Below, piece after piece: positions 12,080 to 24,159 of a stretch of DNA of 64,000 nucleotides (the first letter of the stretch is position 1; each line of letters begins with the position of its first letter). This DNA comes from Siphonodentalium dalli (lineage: Eukaryota; Mollusca; Scaphopoda; Gadilida; Siphonodentaliidae). The notes under the pieces are model-generated. The model worked only from the letters and a program-made list of their open reading frames with translations. It was not told where the DNA came from and did no database searches. The stretch is from NCBI GenBank assembly GCA_032622095.1, contig CP136069.1, positions 18,177,326 through 18,241,325 of the forward strand, written 5' to 3'. The translations under genes were made by a program, and so were the position numbers.

Positions 12080-13722
12080 TATATTGTTATTATACCAACA
12101 AAGTTACTGAAGACATGTAAGTCAGCACTAGCACCCGTGTTGATGAATATTGTAAACAGTTCTTTGGATAGTGGCATTTTCCCATCCACCATGAAACATG
12201 CCTTAGTAACGCCGCTACTGAAGAAACCAGGGCTTGATGTCGAGGTCCTAAGTAACTACCGACCGGTTTCAAACCTCTCTTTTATTTCAAAGCTGATAGA
12301 GAGGGTTGTTTCCAAACAACTCCGCGAATACTTGTCGTCCACTGGTTTGTCGGAAGTGTTTCAATCTGCCTATCGTCCAAATAGCAGCACTGAGACTGCA
12401 CTTCTTCGGGTCCAAAACGACTTGCTTATGTCAATGGATCAAAGGGAAGTGTCATGCTTGGTGTTACTGGACCTCAGTGCCGCCGTCGACACCATCGACC
12501 ACGCTGTGCTATTGGAGAGACTTGAAAACAGACCCGGTGTGACTGGTGTAGCCTTAGATTGGTTTAGGTCATATCTGAACGGCCGTACATTGAGTGTCAC
12601 AGTGAACAACGTTCACTCGGATGTGTTTGCACTTAAGTACGGTGTGCCACAGGGGTATGTGCTTGGACCCATGCTCTATGTGATCTACGTCCTACCGCTG
12701 GGGGACATAATCCGTCATCATGGACTGAATTTTCACTTTTACGCGGATAATTCCCAACTCTACGTTCATTTCAACCCTGGTTGTGAGATTCCAGCCAGAG
12801 AATCCCTAGAGCACTGTGTATCCGATATTAAAATCTGGATGACTGATAATTTCCTTAAGTTGAATCCTGACAAAACTGAACTGATATATATCGGGTTGCA
12901 GAAAGCAACTACCCACGATATTGTGCTGGGAGATAGTGCAGTCTCTAAGTCGACTATGGTCCGCAACCTGGGGTATATGATGGATGACAATCTATCTGCG
13001 GAGGCGCATGTAATGCAAGTTTGCAGATTGGCATATTGTCACCTGAGAAATATCAGCAGGGTGCGAAATGTGGTCGACGAAGAGACGGCCAAACAACTCG
13101 TACGTGCATTTATCACAAGCCGTATAGACTACTGTAACTCACTTTTATTTGGTTGCAACACATACCTTATTCGGAAACTTCAGCTTGTACAAAACTGTGC
13201 TGCTAGGATTGTTACCAAAACAAAGAAATTTGATAACATCACTCCAATTTTAGCTAAATTACACTGGCTTCCCGTTGAGCAGAGGATCCATTTTAAGGTC
13301 TTGCTTTTCACTTATAAGTGTTTAAATAATCTGGCACCATCGTACTTGTCGGATCTCATTCAGCGCTATCAACCCGTCAGACCCCTCAGGTCCGCCAAGG
13401 CAAATCAACTTGTCTATAAACCTGGGGATCTGGTTACATGCGGCGATCGCGCTTTTTCTGTGGCTGGCCCAAAGCTGTGGAATCTACTTCCTGATCACTT
13501 AAGGATTCCACAAACCATAAATGAGTTCAAATCCGCACTTAAAACCCACCTGTTTGAAGTGGCATTTGGTCCTCGGCCCACATTGCGTAAAGTTAAGAAA
13601 TAGCCGCAGTTTATGTTGTATATCTGTATTGTGTTGTATATGTTTTATGTGTATATTGTTAAGTCCGAGAGCACATTTGTGGAGTCGTGACTATAAACCT
13701 TATTATTATATTATTATTATTG
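12080..13722 (+). pseudogene. 5'-truncated L2/CR1-like LINE reverse transcriptase
   Basis: An open frame of 542 codons (11975-13603) contains a reverse transcriptase of the L2/CR1-type non-LTR class from about residue 41 ('PTKLLK') onward. Visible motifs are 'NYRPVSNLSFISKLIERVV' (94-112), 'LDLSAAVDTIDH' with the first catalytic Asp (165-176), 'GVPQGYVLGP' (223-232), and the active-site box, which reads YADN (256-259) where active enzymes have YADD. The thumb and C-terminal region follows ('LHWLPVEQRIHFK', 'SYLSDLI', 'RAFSVAGPKLWNLLP'). The endonuclease domain is absent, so the copy is 5'-truncated. The first ~40 codons come from the adjoining 331-bp repeat, so the apparent Met start is not the element's own. 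The 3' end is a TTA-rich microsatellite (about 13699-13722), usual for these LINEs. It is almost certainly inactive. Confidence 0.9.
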
Positions 13723-13789
13723 TGACCATATAAATGATAATTGATATACAACTATAGTGACTTCTTCATTATTTCACTATCCGATAGTA

Positions 13790-14070
13790 CGGATACCATG
13801 TCCATGGTCGTTTCATACCATACATGTATGCTTTGGTTGTTTCATACCGGATTGTTTGGTTACTTTTTTTTATTTCGTACTTTGGAGAAAATCATTAATT
13901 TGTTTCCCTATGGTGTGACATACATGTATAATGATATGGTATCATTGGTATGAAAAGACGAATTGATTTCCAACATGGGGCGAAACGACCAAACAATAAG
14001 GTACGAAACTACAAAAAATATGGAGCGAAAATACAAAAAATATGGTACCGGTACGAAATGACTTAAGACG
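13790..14070. mobile_element. Foldback element with 'gtttcatacc' words
   Basis: The left part carries 'gtttcatacc' twice and 'ggattgtttggtta'. The right part carries the complements 'gaccaaacaataaggtacga' and repeated 'tacaaaaaatatgg'. This gives a loose inverted-repeat structure of about 280 bp. Related words flank the MITE at 17487-17945 (near 17390-17450 and 18150-18200). There is no coding potential. Confidence 0.5.
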
Positions 14071-14469
14071 ATCCAAAATGTCGTATACCCATTTATATCT
14101 CCTCTGCAAGGGGAACAACCAGACGCTGACCCTTTAGACTATCAGCATCTAACATCATCAGACTCCACCAAAGTGCCTTTTATGAGAAAAATCCACCCTG
14201 CACGATGCTTAATAATACCAAACATGTAGATCTGCACATTTAAAAAAAATTATGGCTCTGTTCTAAATTTAACTAACAAATGCTATACAAATAGTTTAAT
14301 TACAAATACTAGTACAAGTACTACAAGAGACTGGATTTTTCATTTGATATGTTGTGCACACGGGGCATGTAGACAACAATGGTTACATTTCCCCATGCAT
14401 GTATCTATTTTAAGCATGTCAATTGCGAAAACTTGCTTTATAATCAAGTCTAGATACAAAAATAATTGT

Positions 14470-14911
14470 TTAAAGGTACTCAATCCGATCAGATGCTCCT
14501 AAATTACTATTTCTTTGGCTTCTGGGGTAAAAAATATTTGATTCGAGTCGAGGAACCTACTCATCAACACTCCGAGTGATCAGATATCAATTTTTGAAGT
14601 TATATTTTCTATTGTTTGTGGCCCAAAACACGCCGTCAAAAAGTGGTCTCGGTCCAAATTGCGGTTGAAGATGGATAACTCTAAAATCAAGTTATTATTA
14701 CACTTGATTTTAGAATAATCCATCTTCATCCGCAATGTGTCCGTTTGACCTCGTGTTTCTGTGCCAATTATTAGTACACATCTCGAGAAATAACAAACTT
14801 CAAAAATCAATATCTGATCACTCTGAGCTTTGAAGGGTGGGTTCCTCGACTCGAATCAAATATATTTTACCCATGAAGCTAAAGAAATAGTAATTTAGGA
14901 GCGTCTGATCT
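14470..14911. mobile_element. Palindromic TTAA-type MITE, right tip damaged
   Basis: Starts with TTAA then 'aggtactcaatccgatcaga'. The arms pair through 'cctaaattactatttctttg', 'attcgagtcgaggaacc', 'gatcagatatcaatttttga' and 'gatggataactctaaaatca', meeting near 14695. The right arm stops at 'gcgtctgatc', so the outer ~12 bp and the right TTAA are lost. A sister copy with both TTAA ends is at 17487-17945. No open frame is supported. Confidence 0.75.
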
Positions 14912-16392
14912 TCCACAATATATCAACTTTTCTGTGAGAATTGATATGTTCCCACAGTGAACACACTTCTATTAAACTATGATTAATTTTTTTCCAGACA
15001 TTTTCACCCTGCACTTATATTCCATCCTGCAGTTGTATTTGGCACATAAGATTATACCGGTAGCTGTAAACAGTAAAGTCTGAACTGTAGAGTCTAAAGG
15101 CTTTATACCGAATCACAAACACTGATTTAATATCAGTTTGTGTCAGATCAGCATTTGAAGATGGATTTATATCTATAGCTTCCTAAATATGTTTTCTATA
15201 ATTCCCAGGGTATAAAATAATAAAATCGAGTCAAAGACACATGTCAGGAAATGCTTTATATATATCAATTATCGATATTCATACCCCCTTTTTAAAAAAA
15301 AGGGGGGTATACTGTTTTGCACCTGTCTGTCCATCCGTCTGATGTCTGTTCAGGGCATAACTTGAACAGTAGTGCTAATAACTGCTTGGATCTCAATAAA
15401 ATTTGGTATACATGTAGATGTTCACCACTATGAGGGCATTCAATTTCTTATATAATGTGATTATCAATTGGGACATATTTTTCGTTACTATTTTTACAAC
15501 AAACCGTCATGTCATAAAACTTTCAGGCGATCTCAGATAGAGTTCTCCATCTTGCGACACTCCAAACATTTTTGCGAGCTGTAAAATGTCCCAAATTAGT
15601 TGTACATGTGTATGTACTAGTATCTAATATACCAGAAAGTATAAAATAAAATCAATATTGTCATATAGAAGCATTTCCGGACAGGGGTTTTCAATTCATA
15701 TTTATTATTTTTAATATATCATACATATTTCAGGAAACTGCTGCATATAAAACTTGGTTTAGGGAGAGATAGACCATCTTTAAAAAGCTGTAATTACATT
15801 AAAAACCAAGATTATTCCTTAAATGATAATTTTGAGGGGCGGCACTGATTTTCTAATCGTTCAAATCAAATCAAATCAATACATGTCTATCAACTTATCA
15901 AGCAATACTACCGGTAGTATACCGGTACATGTAAATTAGAAGGTGGCACAAGTTTGAAGTCAGAATCTCTGAGTGCATTCTATTTACAACCACAGGGGTC
16001 CGGGAACTTCTTAACAAATCTTTATCTATACCTTACGGTATATTTGTGAATGTCTATTCTATATAAATTCACGGGGGACCTTCTACATGTAGATGGCTCC
16101 AAAGGGGTCTAACAGTGGTAATTTCTTACGAGAAAGATAATCAACATAATTGTGCAGATTAGAAATGTATACAGCACTTGACGGTATTGGGGCAGCCCTT
16201 TTAATTCAGATTGTTTGGCTTCAGCAATCTGCTACGGCAACCCTTTATCGTGGCCCAGCTTGATTCAGCAAATGGCTTCGGTATTGCCGATTGCCGTAGC
16301 CAATTATGATGGCTGTTGGGGTAAGGGACGAAAAGTGGGAGGGGCAAAACAATACCACACTGCATGTAACGACCCTGCTAGTTACATAATAT
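14912..16392. other. Stretch with one dispersed-repeat signature, no gene
   Basis: At about 15284-15440 there is a palindrome 'cccccttttt' / 'aaaaaggggggta' followed by 'cacctgtctgtccatccgtc' and 'ataacttgaacagtagtg', which resembles a widespread invertebrate dispersed repeat with Tctg/Tccg runs. The rest is AT-rich with frequent 'acatgta' words. The open frame at 16215-16442 runs into the next palindrome and is not supported. Confidence 0.35.
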
Positions 16393-16556
16393 ATAGAGGA
16401 TATTACTTGGTTGGTTTGATATTAGACCCAATATCGGCCTGAGGTAACCTCATATCACCATCATGCAGCCTGACATCGAAGGTCGAAGGCTGAAATGAGG
16501 TTACCGAGGGCTGAAATCAGGCCTATAATATCAAACCAACCAAGTAATACCCTATT
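16393..16556. mobile_element. Short palindromic element
   Basis: The left arm 'ggatattacttggttggttt', 'gatatta', 'ggcctgaggtaacctcat' pairs with the right arm 'atgaggttaccgagggctga', 'tataatatcaaaccaaccaa', 'gtaataccc'. The outline, a palindrome opening 'atagaggat', resembles the foldbacks at 11409 and 61905. No target duplication could be fixed. Confidence 0.7.
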
Positions 16557-17067
16557 CATAACATTAATTAGTTTGCCTCTTAATAACAGTGTAATAATGA
16601 CAACTCTTTCAAATGAGTGACATCACAAAAAATCATTGTCTATGTATTATTTAACAGTGAAATAGAATTATGCCATGTTGTAAAGCCATATTACTCAGAT
16701 CCGTGATGTCATGAAATCATATTACTCTGATAGATGATGTCCTAAAACTATATTACTCGATTTAAGGCCAATTGAAGTGATATTCACCTACGGTAAGTAC
16801 ATGTACAAATGTAGTTTGATAACAAGCCGTACCGGGCAAAAATGTCATATCTAATTAATAATTTTCGAACAAATTTTGGACCGATATAACCATCAGTAGG
16901 GGTGCTGTCGTAACATACAGGTATGATATCAAGGTGAACCCCCCTCCCCAATGGGGAGACTATCTAGCCACGTCTCTGATTTCAGTGGTCACACAATGAA
17001 TGAACAAGAGATCCAGAGCTCTTTCGCAGATACATGTAAGTCGTGGCTTCCTATACTTAAACTGAGG
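16557..17067. other. Stretch without recognisable feature
   Basis: No supported gene or repeat. A local direct repetition of 'atattactc' plus 'gatgtc' occurs near 16690-16760. Confidence 0.3.
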
Positions 17068-17226
17068 CCACAGGGGCTTGTTAAGAAAACAAGTAAAAAT
17101 ATATATACAAAAACATGTGTTTGTAAAGCATTACATGTATATCAATAAAATATTGATGCATTTATAATGTTTGATGAAGTGGCACCCTCAATTTTACTTG
17201 TTTTCTTTACAACAAGCCCATGTGAC
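17068..17226. mobile_element. Short inverted-repeat element
   Basis: The left end 'cacaggggcttgttaagaaa' plus 'acaagtaaaaat' is matched by the right end 'attttacttgttttctttac' plus 'aacaagcccatgtg'. The two ends are about 160 bp apart. There are no coding sequences, and it is probably a small MITE. Confidence 0.6.
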
Positions 17227-17486
17227 TATATAGATATCACATGTACAATTAGTTCAAGATTGAACTTAACACTAAACGCTGCTTTAATATTCAGTATTAC
17301 CTTTATTTGGAAATAAATTATAATGTGCAATGGACTGAACAGCCAATAGGTTGCCGGACATTCCGTGCCATAGAAGTTTGACATAGAGATGTTTCACACC
17401 AGGGTTCTGGACATTTCATACCAGTACATGTATCATTTCGACAATTTGTACCATTGAATATACCGTATTATTTTTTTGAAATAACA

Positions 17487-17945
17487 TTAAAGGTACTCAA
17501 ACCAATTCGATGGTTCCCATATTATCAGATTCCAACAAGAAACATTTTTTTTAAATGCCGCTTCGGTTATCAGAATCGATAAATGGCCCAAAAAAAAAAA
17601 ATAATGCTAACCAGTCAACAATAGTAAACAATTGCCCAAAACCTGTTATTATCAACATTTTGTTCAACACAATTTTTCCGGTTTGTCAAATAGTTGACAC
17701 AAAAAAGCCACTTGCTTTTAGAGTTATCCATCTTCATCCGCAATTTGGTCCGAGAACGTCTTCTCATAGACATTTTAGTGGGCCACCAAAAATTATAGAT
17801 GGTGAAAAATAATAGATTTAAAAAATTGGTATCTGATCACTCTGAGCTTTTACGGGTGGGTTCCTCGACTCGAATCAAATATGTTTACCCCCGAAGCCAA
17901 GGAAATAGTAATATGCAAGCGTTAATTCGGATTATGTATCTTTAA
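17487..17945. mobile_element. TTAA-flanked MITE, sister of 14470
   Basis: TTAA lies at both ends (17487-17490 and 17942-17945), with terminal sequence 'aggtactcaaacc' on the left and its approximate complement 'cggattatgtatct' on the right. Internal blocks 'agttatccatcttcatccgc', 'gatcactctgagcttt' and 'gggtgggttcctcgactcga' match the element at 14470-14911. Flanks on both sides carry 'gtttcatacc' / 'ggtacgaaac' words, so it may be inserted inside an older foldback. Confidence 0.7.
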
Positions 17946-18245
17946 CTTTGTTGCCACAATTTCAATTGTTAATTTTTTTCTTCGCAAAAAAAAGCAACAA
18001 ATATGTTTACATGTAATTGTCGGGTTGTCATCATCACGTAACGTTAAATCGTAAACATGTTCACTTTCATTAAGTTAACAAAATTAGAATCATTTTCCAC
18101 ATGGTACGCTGAATACGCATGACCAATTATCATTTGTGGGAACCAACAAAACATAGAAATGTATATGATGTGAAATGACAAAAAATATGGTACGAAACAA
18201 TCAACTGTGTGGTTCAAATTAAGGGTATATATAAATCGGCCATGG

Positions 18246-18430
18246 TTGGAATTTCTTAGGAAACATCGTTTGAGCCATCCAATGGACCTGGGTGAATCAC
18301 CGAGTGATCTATAATAGCCGGGAAGTGCTTAAATAGACCGATCGGTCTTCCACAGTAAGCATGCATCAGCTCCTGTGGACCGATCAATGAATCTATTTTA
18401 AGTCGATCAGGCTATTACTGTATATCGGTT
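18246..18430. repeat. Weak inverted repeat
   Basis: 'ctaaatagaccgatcggtc'-like sequence at about 18330-18352 is matched, imperfectly and inverted, by 'gaccgatcaatgaatcta' at about 18378-18400, both next to 'cctgtgg'/'ccacag'. It may be a decayed MITE. Confidence 0.35.
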
Positions 18431-19330
18431 GTTCACACAGTCTACACTTGTCCAACTGTTTTGGAGAATATATACAACTTACAAGCGAAATGGTTAAAAA
18501 AAAATATTTATTAATTATAATAAATAATCATAAAATTGGAAGAGTTCAGCATCAGCCCCGTGCTGGCATTGTTCAAAACGACCCACGTCGGATTACCATC
18601 AGAAAAAAACATCGAAAATAGGTGATTTACTTCCCAAATAGCATCGTAGTTTTAGAATCTTTTTCCACCAAGAGTGCGTTGAAAACTACAGACAACTGTT
18701 CTATGCACATTACAGTCCAATAATGTTGACTCTTGGTTGATAAACATTCTTCTAAAACATGAATCTGACTTTCAAAAGTGACATGTCAGTGTCGGAGTCA
18801 ACCTCCAGAAGCGAAAATCCAATTCACAATATTCATCGAAAATTCTCAAAACAGCGTCCAACGTATAGTCCTAGCACAACTCCGTGATATTATATTATTA
18901 CACAGTTCAGTCATCATTACTTTCTAAATGTCCAAATTGTTGAAAATTGTAGATTTGTATCGTAAGTCGCCATTAACAAAACAAATGAGAAACACGTGGA
19001 CATGTTTACGTCTTATTCCCTGATCCAAAAAAAAGTTGCGTTCCCACGTTGACATCACGCTTCTTTGTGCACATAAAACTGGCGAGTGGCTTTTGAGTTT
19101 TTCCTAAGTATTTTCGACGTCAAAAAGGCATTAAAATCTCGATTTTTACGCTATAAGTTGGTGTTTTCGAATATGATTCGTTTTTAGTAACCTTAATTCT
19201 ACGTTATGACACTGATATAGTTTATTTTACTGAACAAAAAGTTCTATTAACAGTTCCCTTTTAAATTATAATATAATTATATATATAAGATATTATAATA
19301 CATATTATGATATATCTATACATTTATCAT
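18431..19330. other. Stretch without recognisable gene
   Basis: No coding region supported. 'ttcccacgttgacatcac' near 19031 is similar, in reverse complement, to sequence before the acidic frame at 10474, so both may belong to one old dispersed family. Confidence 0.3.
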
Positions 19331-19489
19331 ATTCTATATTAACATATGTATGATTGTGTAACAATTGTTTTTTTGTGACCTATTGTAAATATTGTATATA
19401 TGTTATAGCATGTTTCGCCTTAATTGACGACTTTGCAATAAACAATCAATCAGTTGTTGTTGTTATTGTTGTTGTTGTTGTTGTTGTTG
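19331..19489 (+). repeat. LINE-like 3' tail followed by (GTT)n
   Basis: The sequence 'gccttaattgacgactttgc' then 'aataaacaatcaatcagttg' looks like a LINE 3' untranslated end with an AATAAA signal. A (TTG)n microsatellite at about 19453-19489 follows. The poly-leucine start of the plus-strand frame at 19454 is just this microsatellite. Confidence 0.5.
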
Positions 19490-19559
19490 AAGTTCAGACA
19501 AACGTTTTGTCATGTCACACGTAACAATTATAAAAGCCTCAACTCCTTTTACAATTTTT

Positions 19560-20090
19560 ATAAGACCCTTGGTATTATAAGGAGAACATTTACAACACTC
19601 GACCCAGAAATATTTCGGGCAATCTATATTAGCATGATTGGACCAATAATAGAGTACTGCAATACGGCATGGGATCCACACCTGCAATACCCATGCATTG
19701 CATTAGAACAAGTGCAACGGAGAGCAACTAAAATGGTTCCCCAATTCAGAAAACTAGAGTATCGAGAGAGACTAATTAAACTCAACCTGATGTCAGTTAA
19801 ATATCGAAGACTCAGGGAGATTTAGTTGAGACATATAAGATGCTAAATGTACACTACAATTTCGACACCAGTTGCCTTTTTCAAATGTCTCCATACACAA
19901 CAACAAGAGGAAATAGCCAAAAGTTCAACAAGAATGTTGGAAAATTCCTTCTTCAGGCAGCGTGTGGTTTCGTCTTGAAATAGTCTGCCAGACCATATCG
20001 TTCAACTAAAATCTCTGGATGAATTTAAGACTAACATAGATGCTTACTTCTATCACTTGAAGTATGATTACGAATACGTCAATTGATATA
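19560..20090 (+). pseudogene. LINE reverse transcriptase C-terminal fragment
   Basis: The translation has hallmark phrases of the thumb and C-terminal region of jockey/CR1-type LINE polymerases: 'LGIIRRTFTTLDPEIF', 'MIGPIIEYCNTAWDPHL', 'LEQVQRRATKMVP' and 'YRERLIKLNLMSVKYRRLR'. After a stop near 19825 the homology continues in another frame ('LVETYKMLNVHY') and then a third ('FFRQRVVSS', stop, 'NSLPDHIV'). The palm domain with the catalytic Asp box is missing. It is a dead, frameshifted fragment. Confidence 0.85.
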
Positions 20091-20217
20091 CTCACACCAA
20101 TATGCATATTATGCAAATCCATTAATTTATTCAATTGTACCGGAACTTGTTCCGAGATAATGATGATGATGATAATACGACCGTTTTTTTCTTCAAACGG
20201 GCGTATAGTAATAGTCA

Positions 20218-20415
20218 GAAAAAGAACGCTCACTATTGTTCACCATACCATGAATAGATATACCACGAACGTTCTTTATGTTTTCGCTACATCAGAAATA
20301 AACTGACAGCGAACGCTCTTTATTTTCGCCATATCAGGCATAGACTGACCACAAACGCTCTTTACTTTCACCATACCAGTAATATACAGATCAGGAATGT
20401 CCTTCAATTTCGCCA
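20218..20415. repeat. 42-bp repeat, left block
   Basis: About five diverged units of ~42 bp with core 'cgaacgctctttattttcgc' followed by 'catatcaggcatagactgac'. Isolated units also occur at about 20540-20580 and 20965-21045. The same family resumes at 24160-24620 on the far side of the 56-bp satellite. Confidence 0.75.
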
Positions 20416-21104
20416 TATCAGCTAGGTTATGTCAACTTAATAGTATGGGTCTCTTGTACTGCTAGAGATATGACTCAGGTTCGGCATAGAAAGGTTTAAG
20501 AATGACATCTACCGAGAATACGATACTTTTACAAGGAATAAACTTATCACGGATGATCTTTATTTTCGACATACCAACAAGCAATTTTTTCCGCAACTAA
20601 AAAAAAAAATTCCTGCTTGTTTTTTAGTGTTTTGGCAATGAGTTGGGCTTCAAAACCACTTTGAATGAGAGAAATAATGTAATTCTAACTGTAAACTGAC
20701 TGCAGACAGTTATCGTATTGTATTTTGTTGCAAATTTTGACATCCAAGATGGCCGCTGGCAGCCATGTTTTTTTGGCCGAATGACCTCAAAATGACTCAT
20801 TCCTATTTACATGTCCTTGTTAACATCCATGATAAATATTATGCACAGAAATTCATATACAGCTGTTTACAGTGAATTTCCCCCCGCAAATCTCTGTTTT
20901 AGTGTTAAAAGGGGGGTGGGTGTCAAAAAATGGTCGGAAAAAACTGCCGAAAACGGAAAAATATTGTCATACTAGTAATATATTGATAACGAGGACCATT
21001 TGTTTTCGTCATACCAGTAATATATGGAACAAGAACACTCCTCATTTCATGTTGAAGAATACGAGAGATTGTTTCTGTTTATACATTCTATTAATCGATT
21101 AACT
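20416..21104. other. Stretch with scattered 42-bp repeat units, no gene
   Basis: Contains a YY1-like phrase 'ccaagatggccgctggc' near 20750 and two or three isolated, diverged 42-bp units. No supported gene. Confidence 0.35.
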
Positions 21105-24055
21105 TATTCCGATGCCTATACACATTATATCCCCATGTAAGTGATTCACGTTCTATAACTTATTCCGATGCATAAACACATTATATCCCCATGTAAGTGA
21201 TTCGCGTTTTATAACTTAATCCGATTAATATACACATTATATCCCCATGTACGTGATTCACGTTTTATAACTTATTCCGATCAATATGCACATTATATCC
21301 CCATGTAAGTGATTCATGTTTTATAACTTATTCCGATCAATATGCACATTATATCCCCATGTAAGTGATTCATGTTTTATAACTTATTCCGATTAATATA
21401 CACATTATATCCCCATGTAAGTGATTCACGTTTTATAACTTAATCCGACTAATATGCACATTATATCCCCATGTAAGTGATTCACGTTTTATAACTTAAT
21501 CCGATTAATATGCACATTATATCCCCATGTAAGTGATTCACGTTTTATAACTTATTCCGATGCATTTACACATTATATCCCCATGTAAGTGATTCACGTT
21601 TTATAACTTATTCCGATGCATATATACATTATATACCCATGTAAGTGATTCACGTTTTATAACTTATTCCTATGCATATACACATTATATCCCCATGTAA
21701 GTGATTCACGTTTTATAACTTATTCCGATGCATATACACATTATATCCAAATGTAAGTGATTCACGTTTTATAACTTATTCCGATTAATATGCACATTAT
21801 ATCCCCATGTAAGTGATTCACGTTTTATAACTTATTCCGATTAATATGCACATTATATCCCCATGTAAGTGATTCACGTTTTATAACTTATTCCGATTAA
21901 TATACACATTATATCCCCATGTAAGTGATTCACGTTTTATACCTTATTCCGATCAATATGCACATTATATCCCCATGTACGTGATTCATGTTTTATAACT
22001 TATTCCGATTAATATACACATTATATCCCCATGTAAGTGATTCACGTTTTATAACTTAATCCGACTAATATGCACATTATATCCCCATGTAAGTGATTCA
22101 CGTTTTATAACTTAATCCGATTAATATGCACATTATATCCCCATGTAAGTGATTCACGTTTTATAACTTATTCCGATGCATATATACATTATATACCCAT
22201 GTAAGTGATTCACGTTTTATAACTTATTCCTATGCATATACACATTATACCCCCATGTAAGTGATTCACGTTTTATAACTTATTCCGATGCATATACACA
22301 TTATATCCCCATGTAAGTGATTCACGTTTTATAACTTAATCCGACTAATATGCACATTATATCCCCATGTAAGTGATTCACGTTTTATAACTTAATCCGA
22401 TTAATATGCACATTATATCCCCATGTAAGTGATTCACGTTTTATAACTTATTCCGATGCATATACACATTATATCCCCATGTAAGTGATTCACGTTTTAT
22501 AACTTATTCCGATGCATATATACATTATATACCCATGTAAGTGATTCACGTTTTATAACTTATTCCTATGCATATACACATTATATCCCCATGTAAGTGA
22601 TTCACGTTTTATAACTTATTCCGCTGCATATACACATTATATCCAAATGTAAGTGATTCACGTTTTATAACTTATTCCGATTAATATGCACATTATATCC
22701 CCATGTAAGTGATTCACGTTTTATAACTTATTCCGATTAATATGCACATTATATACCCATGTAAGTGATTCACGTTTTATAACTTATTCAGATGCATATA
22801 CACATTCTATCCCCGTGTAAGTGATTCACGTTTTATAACTTATTCCGATGCATATACACATTATATCCCCATGTAAGTGATTCACGTTTTATGACTTATT
22901 CCGATTAATATGCACATTATATCCCCATGTACGTGATTCACGTTTTATAACTTATTCCGATTAATATGCACATTATAGCCCCACGTAAGTGATTCACGTT
23001 TTATAACTTATTCCGGTGCCTATACGAATTAAATCCCAATGTAAGTGATTCACGTTTTATAACTTATTCTGATGCATTTACACATTAAATCCCCATGTTA
23101 GTGATTCACGTTTTGTAACTTATTCCGATTAATATGCACATTATATCCCCATGTAAGTGATTCACGTTTTATAACTTATTGCGGTGCCTATACAAATTAA
23201 ATCTCAATGTAAGTGATTAATTTATTCCGATGCATTTACACATTAAATCCCATGTAAGTGATTCACGTTTTATGACTTATCCCGGTGCATGTACACATTA
23301 AATCCCCGTGTAAATTATTCACATGTTTTAACTTATTCCGATGCCTATACACATTCAATCCCATGTAAGTGATTCATATGTTATGACTTATTCCGATGCA
23401 TATACACATTAAATCCCGTGTAAGTGATTCACGTTTTATGACTTATTCCAATGCATGTACACATTAAATCCCCATGTAAGTTATTCACATGTTTTAATTT
23501 ATTCCGATGCCTATACACATTCAATCCCATGTAAGTGATTCACATGTTATGACTTATTCCGATGCATATGCACATTAAATCCCATGTAAGTGATTCACCT
23601 GTTATATCTTATTCCGAGTCCTATACGTTAATTATCATGTAAGTAATTCACATTTTGTGACTTATTCCGATGCCTATTCACATTAATTCCCATGTAAGTT
23701 ATTCACGTTTTATGTCTTATTCCGATGCCTATACATATTACATCTTATGTAAGTGATTCACGTTTATAACTTATTCCGATGCATATGCACATTAACACCG
23801 CATGTAAATGCTTCACGTTTTATAACTTATTCAGATGCATATACACATTAAATCTTATGTAAGTGATTCACGTTTTATAACTTATTCCGATGCCTGTACA
23901 TATTAAATCTTATGTAAGTGATTCACGTTTTATAACTTATTTCTATGTCTGTACACATTAACTCCGCATATAAATGCTTCACGTTTTATAACTTATTCAG
24001 ATGCATATATCACATTAACTCGGCATAGAATTGCTGCACGTTTTATCCACATATT
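21105..24055. repeat. 56-bp satellite, about 52 units
   Basis: Unit core 'cacattatatccccatgtaa', 'gtgattcacgttttataact', 'tattccgatgcatata' repeats every 56 bp. From 21105 to about 22980 the copies are almost identical. From 23000 to 24055 they diverge and lose or gain bases. Variant blocks recur in register: the pair of units with 'taatccgact' then 'taatccgatt' appears at 21445, 22061 and 22341, spaced 616 (11 units) and 280 bp (5 units), showing higher-order amplification. No coding capacity. Confidence 0.95.
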
Positions 24056-24159
24056 GTGACCATCAGAACTAACAAAATACTCATGTTTCAGGTTACACAC
24101 CAACAAAATTAAGATGGGGCTGGTAGTCACAGTATATCACAATACAAGGGGTGTGTGCA

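Noticed and set aside
20747-20775. YY1-like 'ccaagatggccgc' word as a promoter element
   Set aside because: There is no associated gene or exon, and similar words occur in dispersed repeats.
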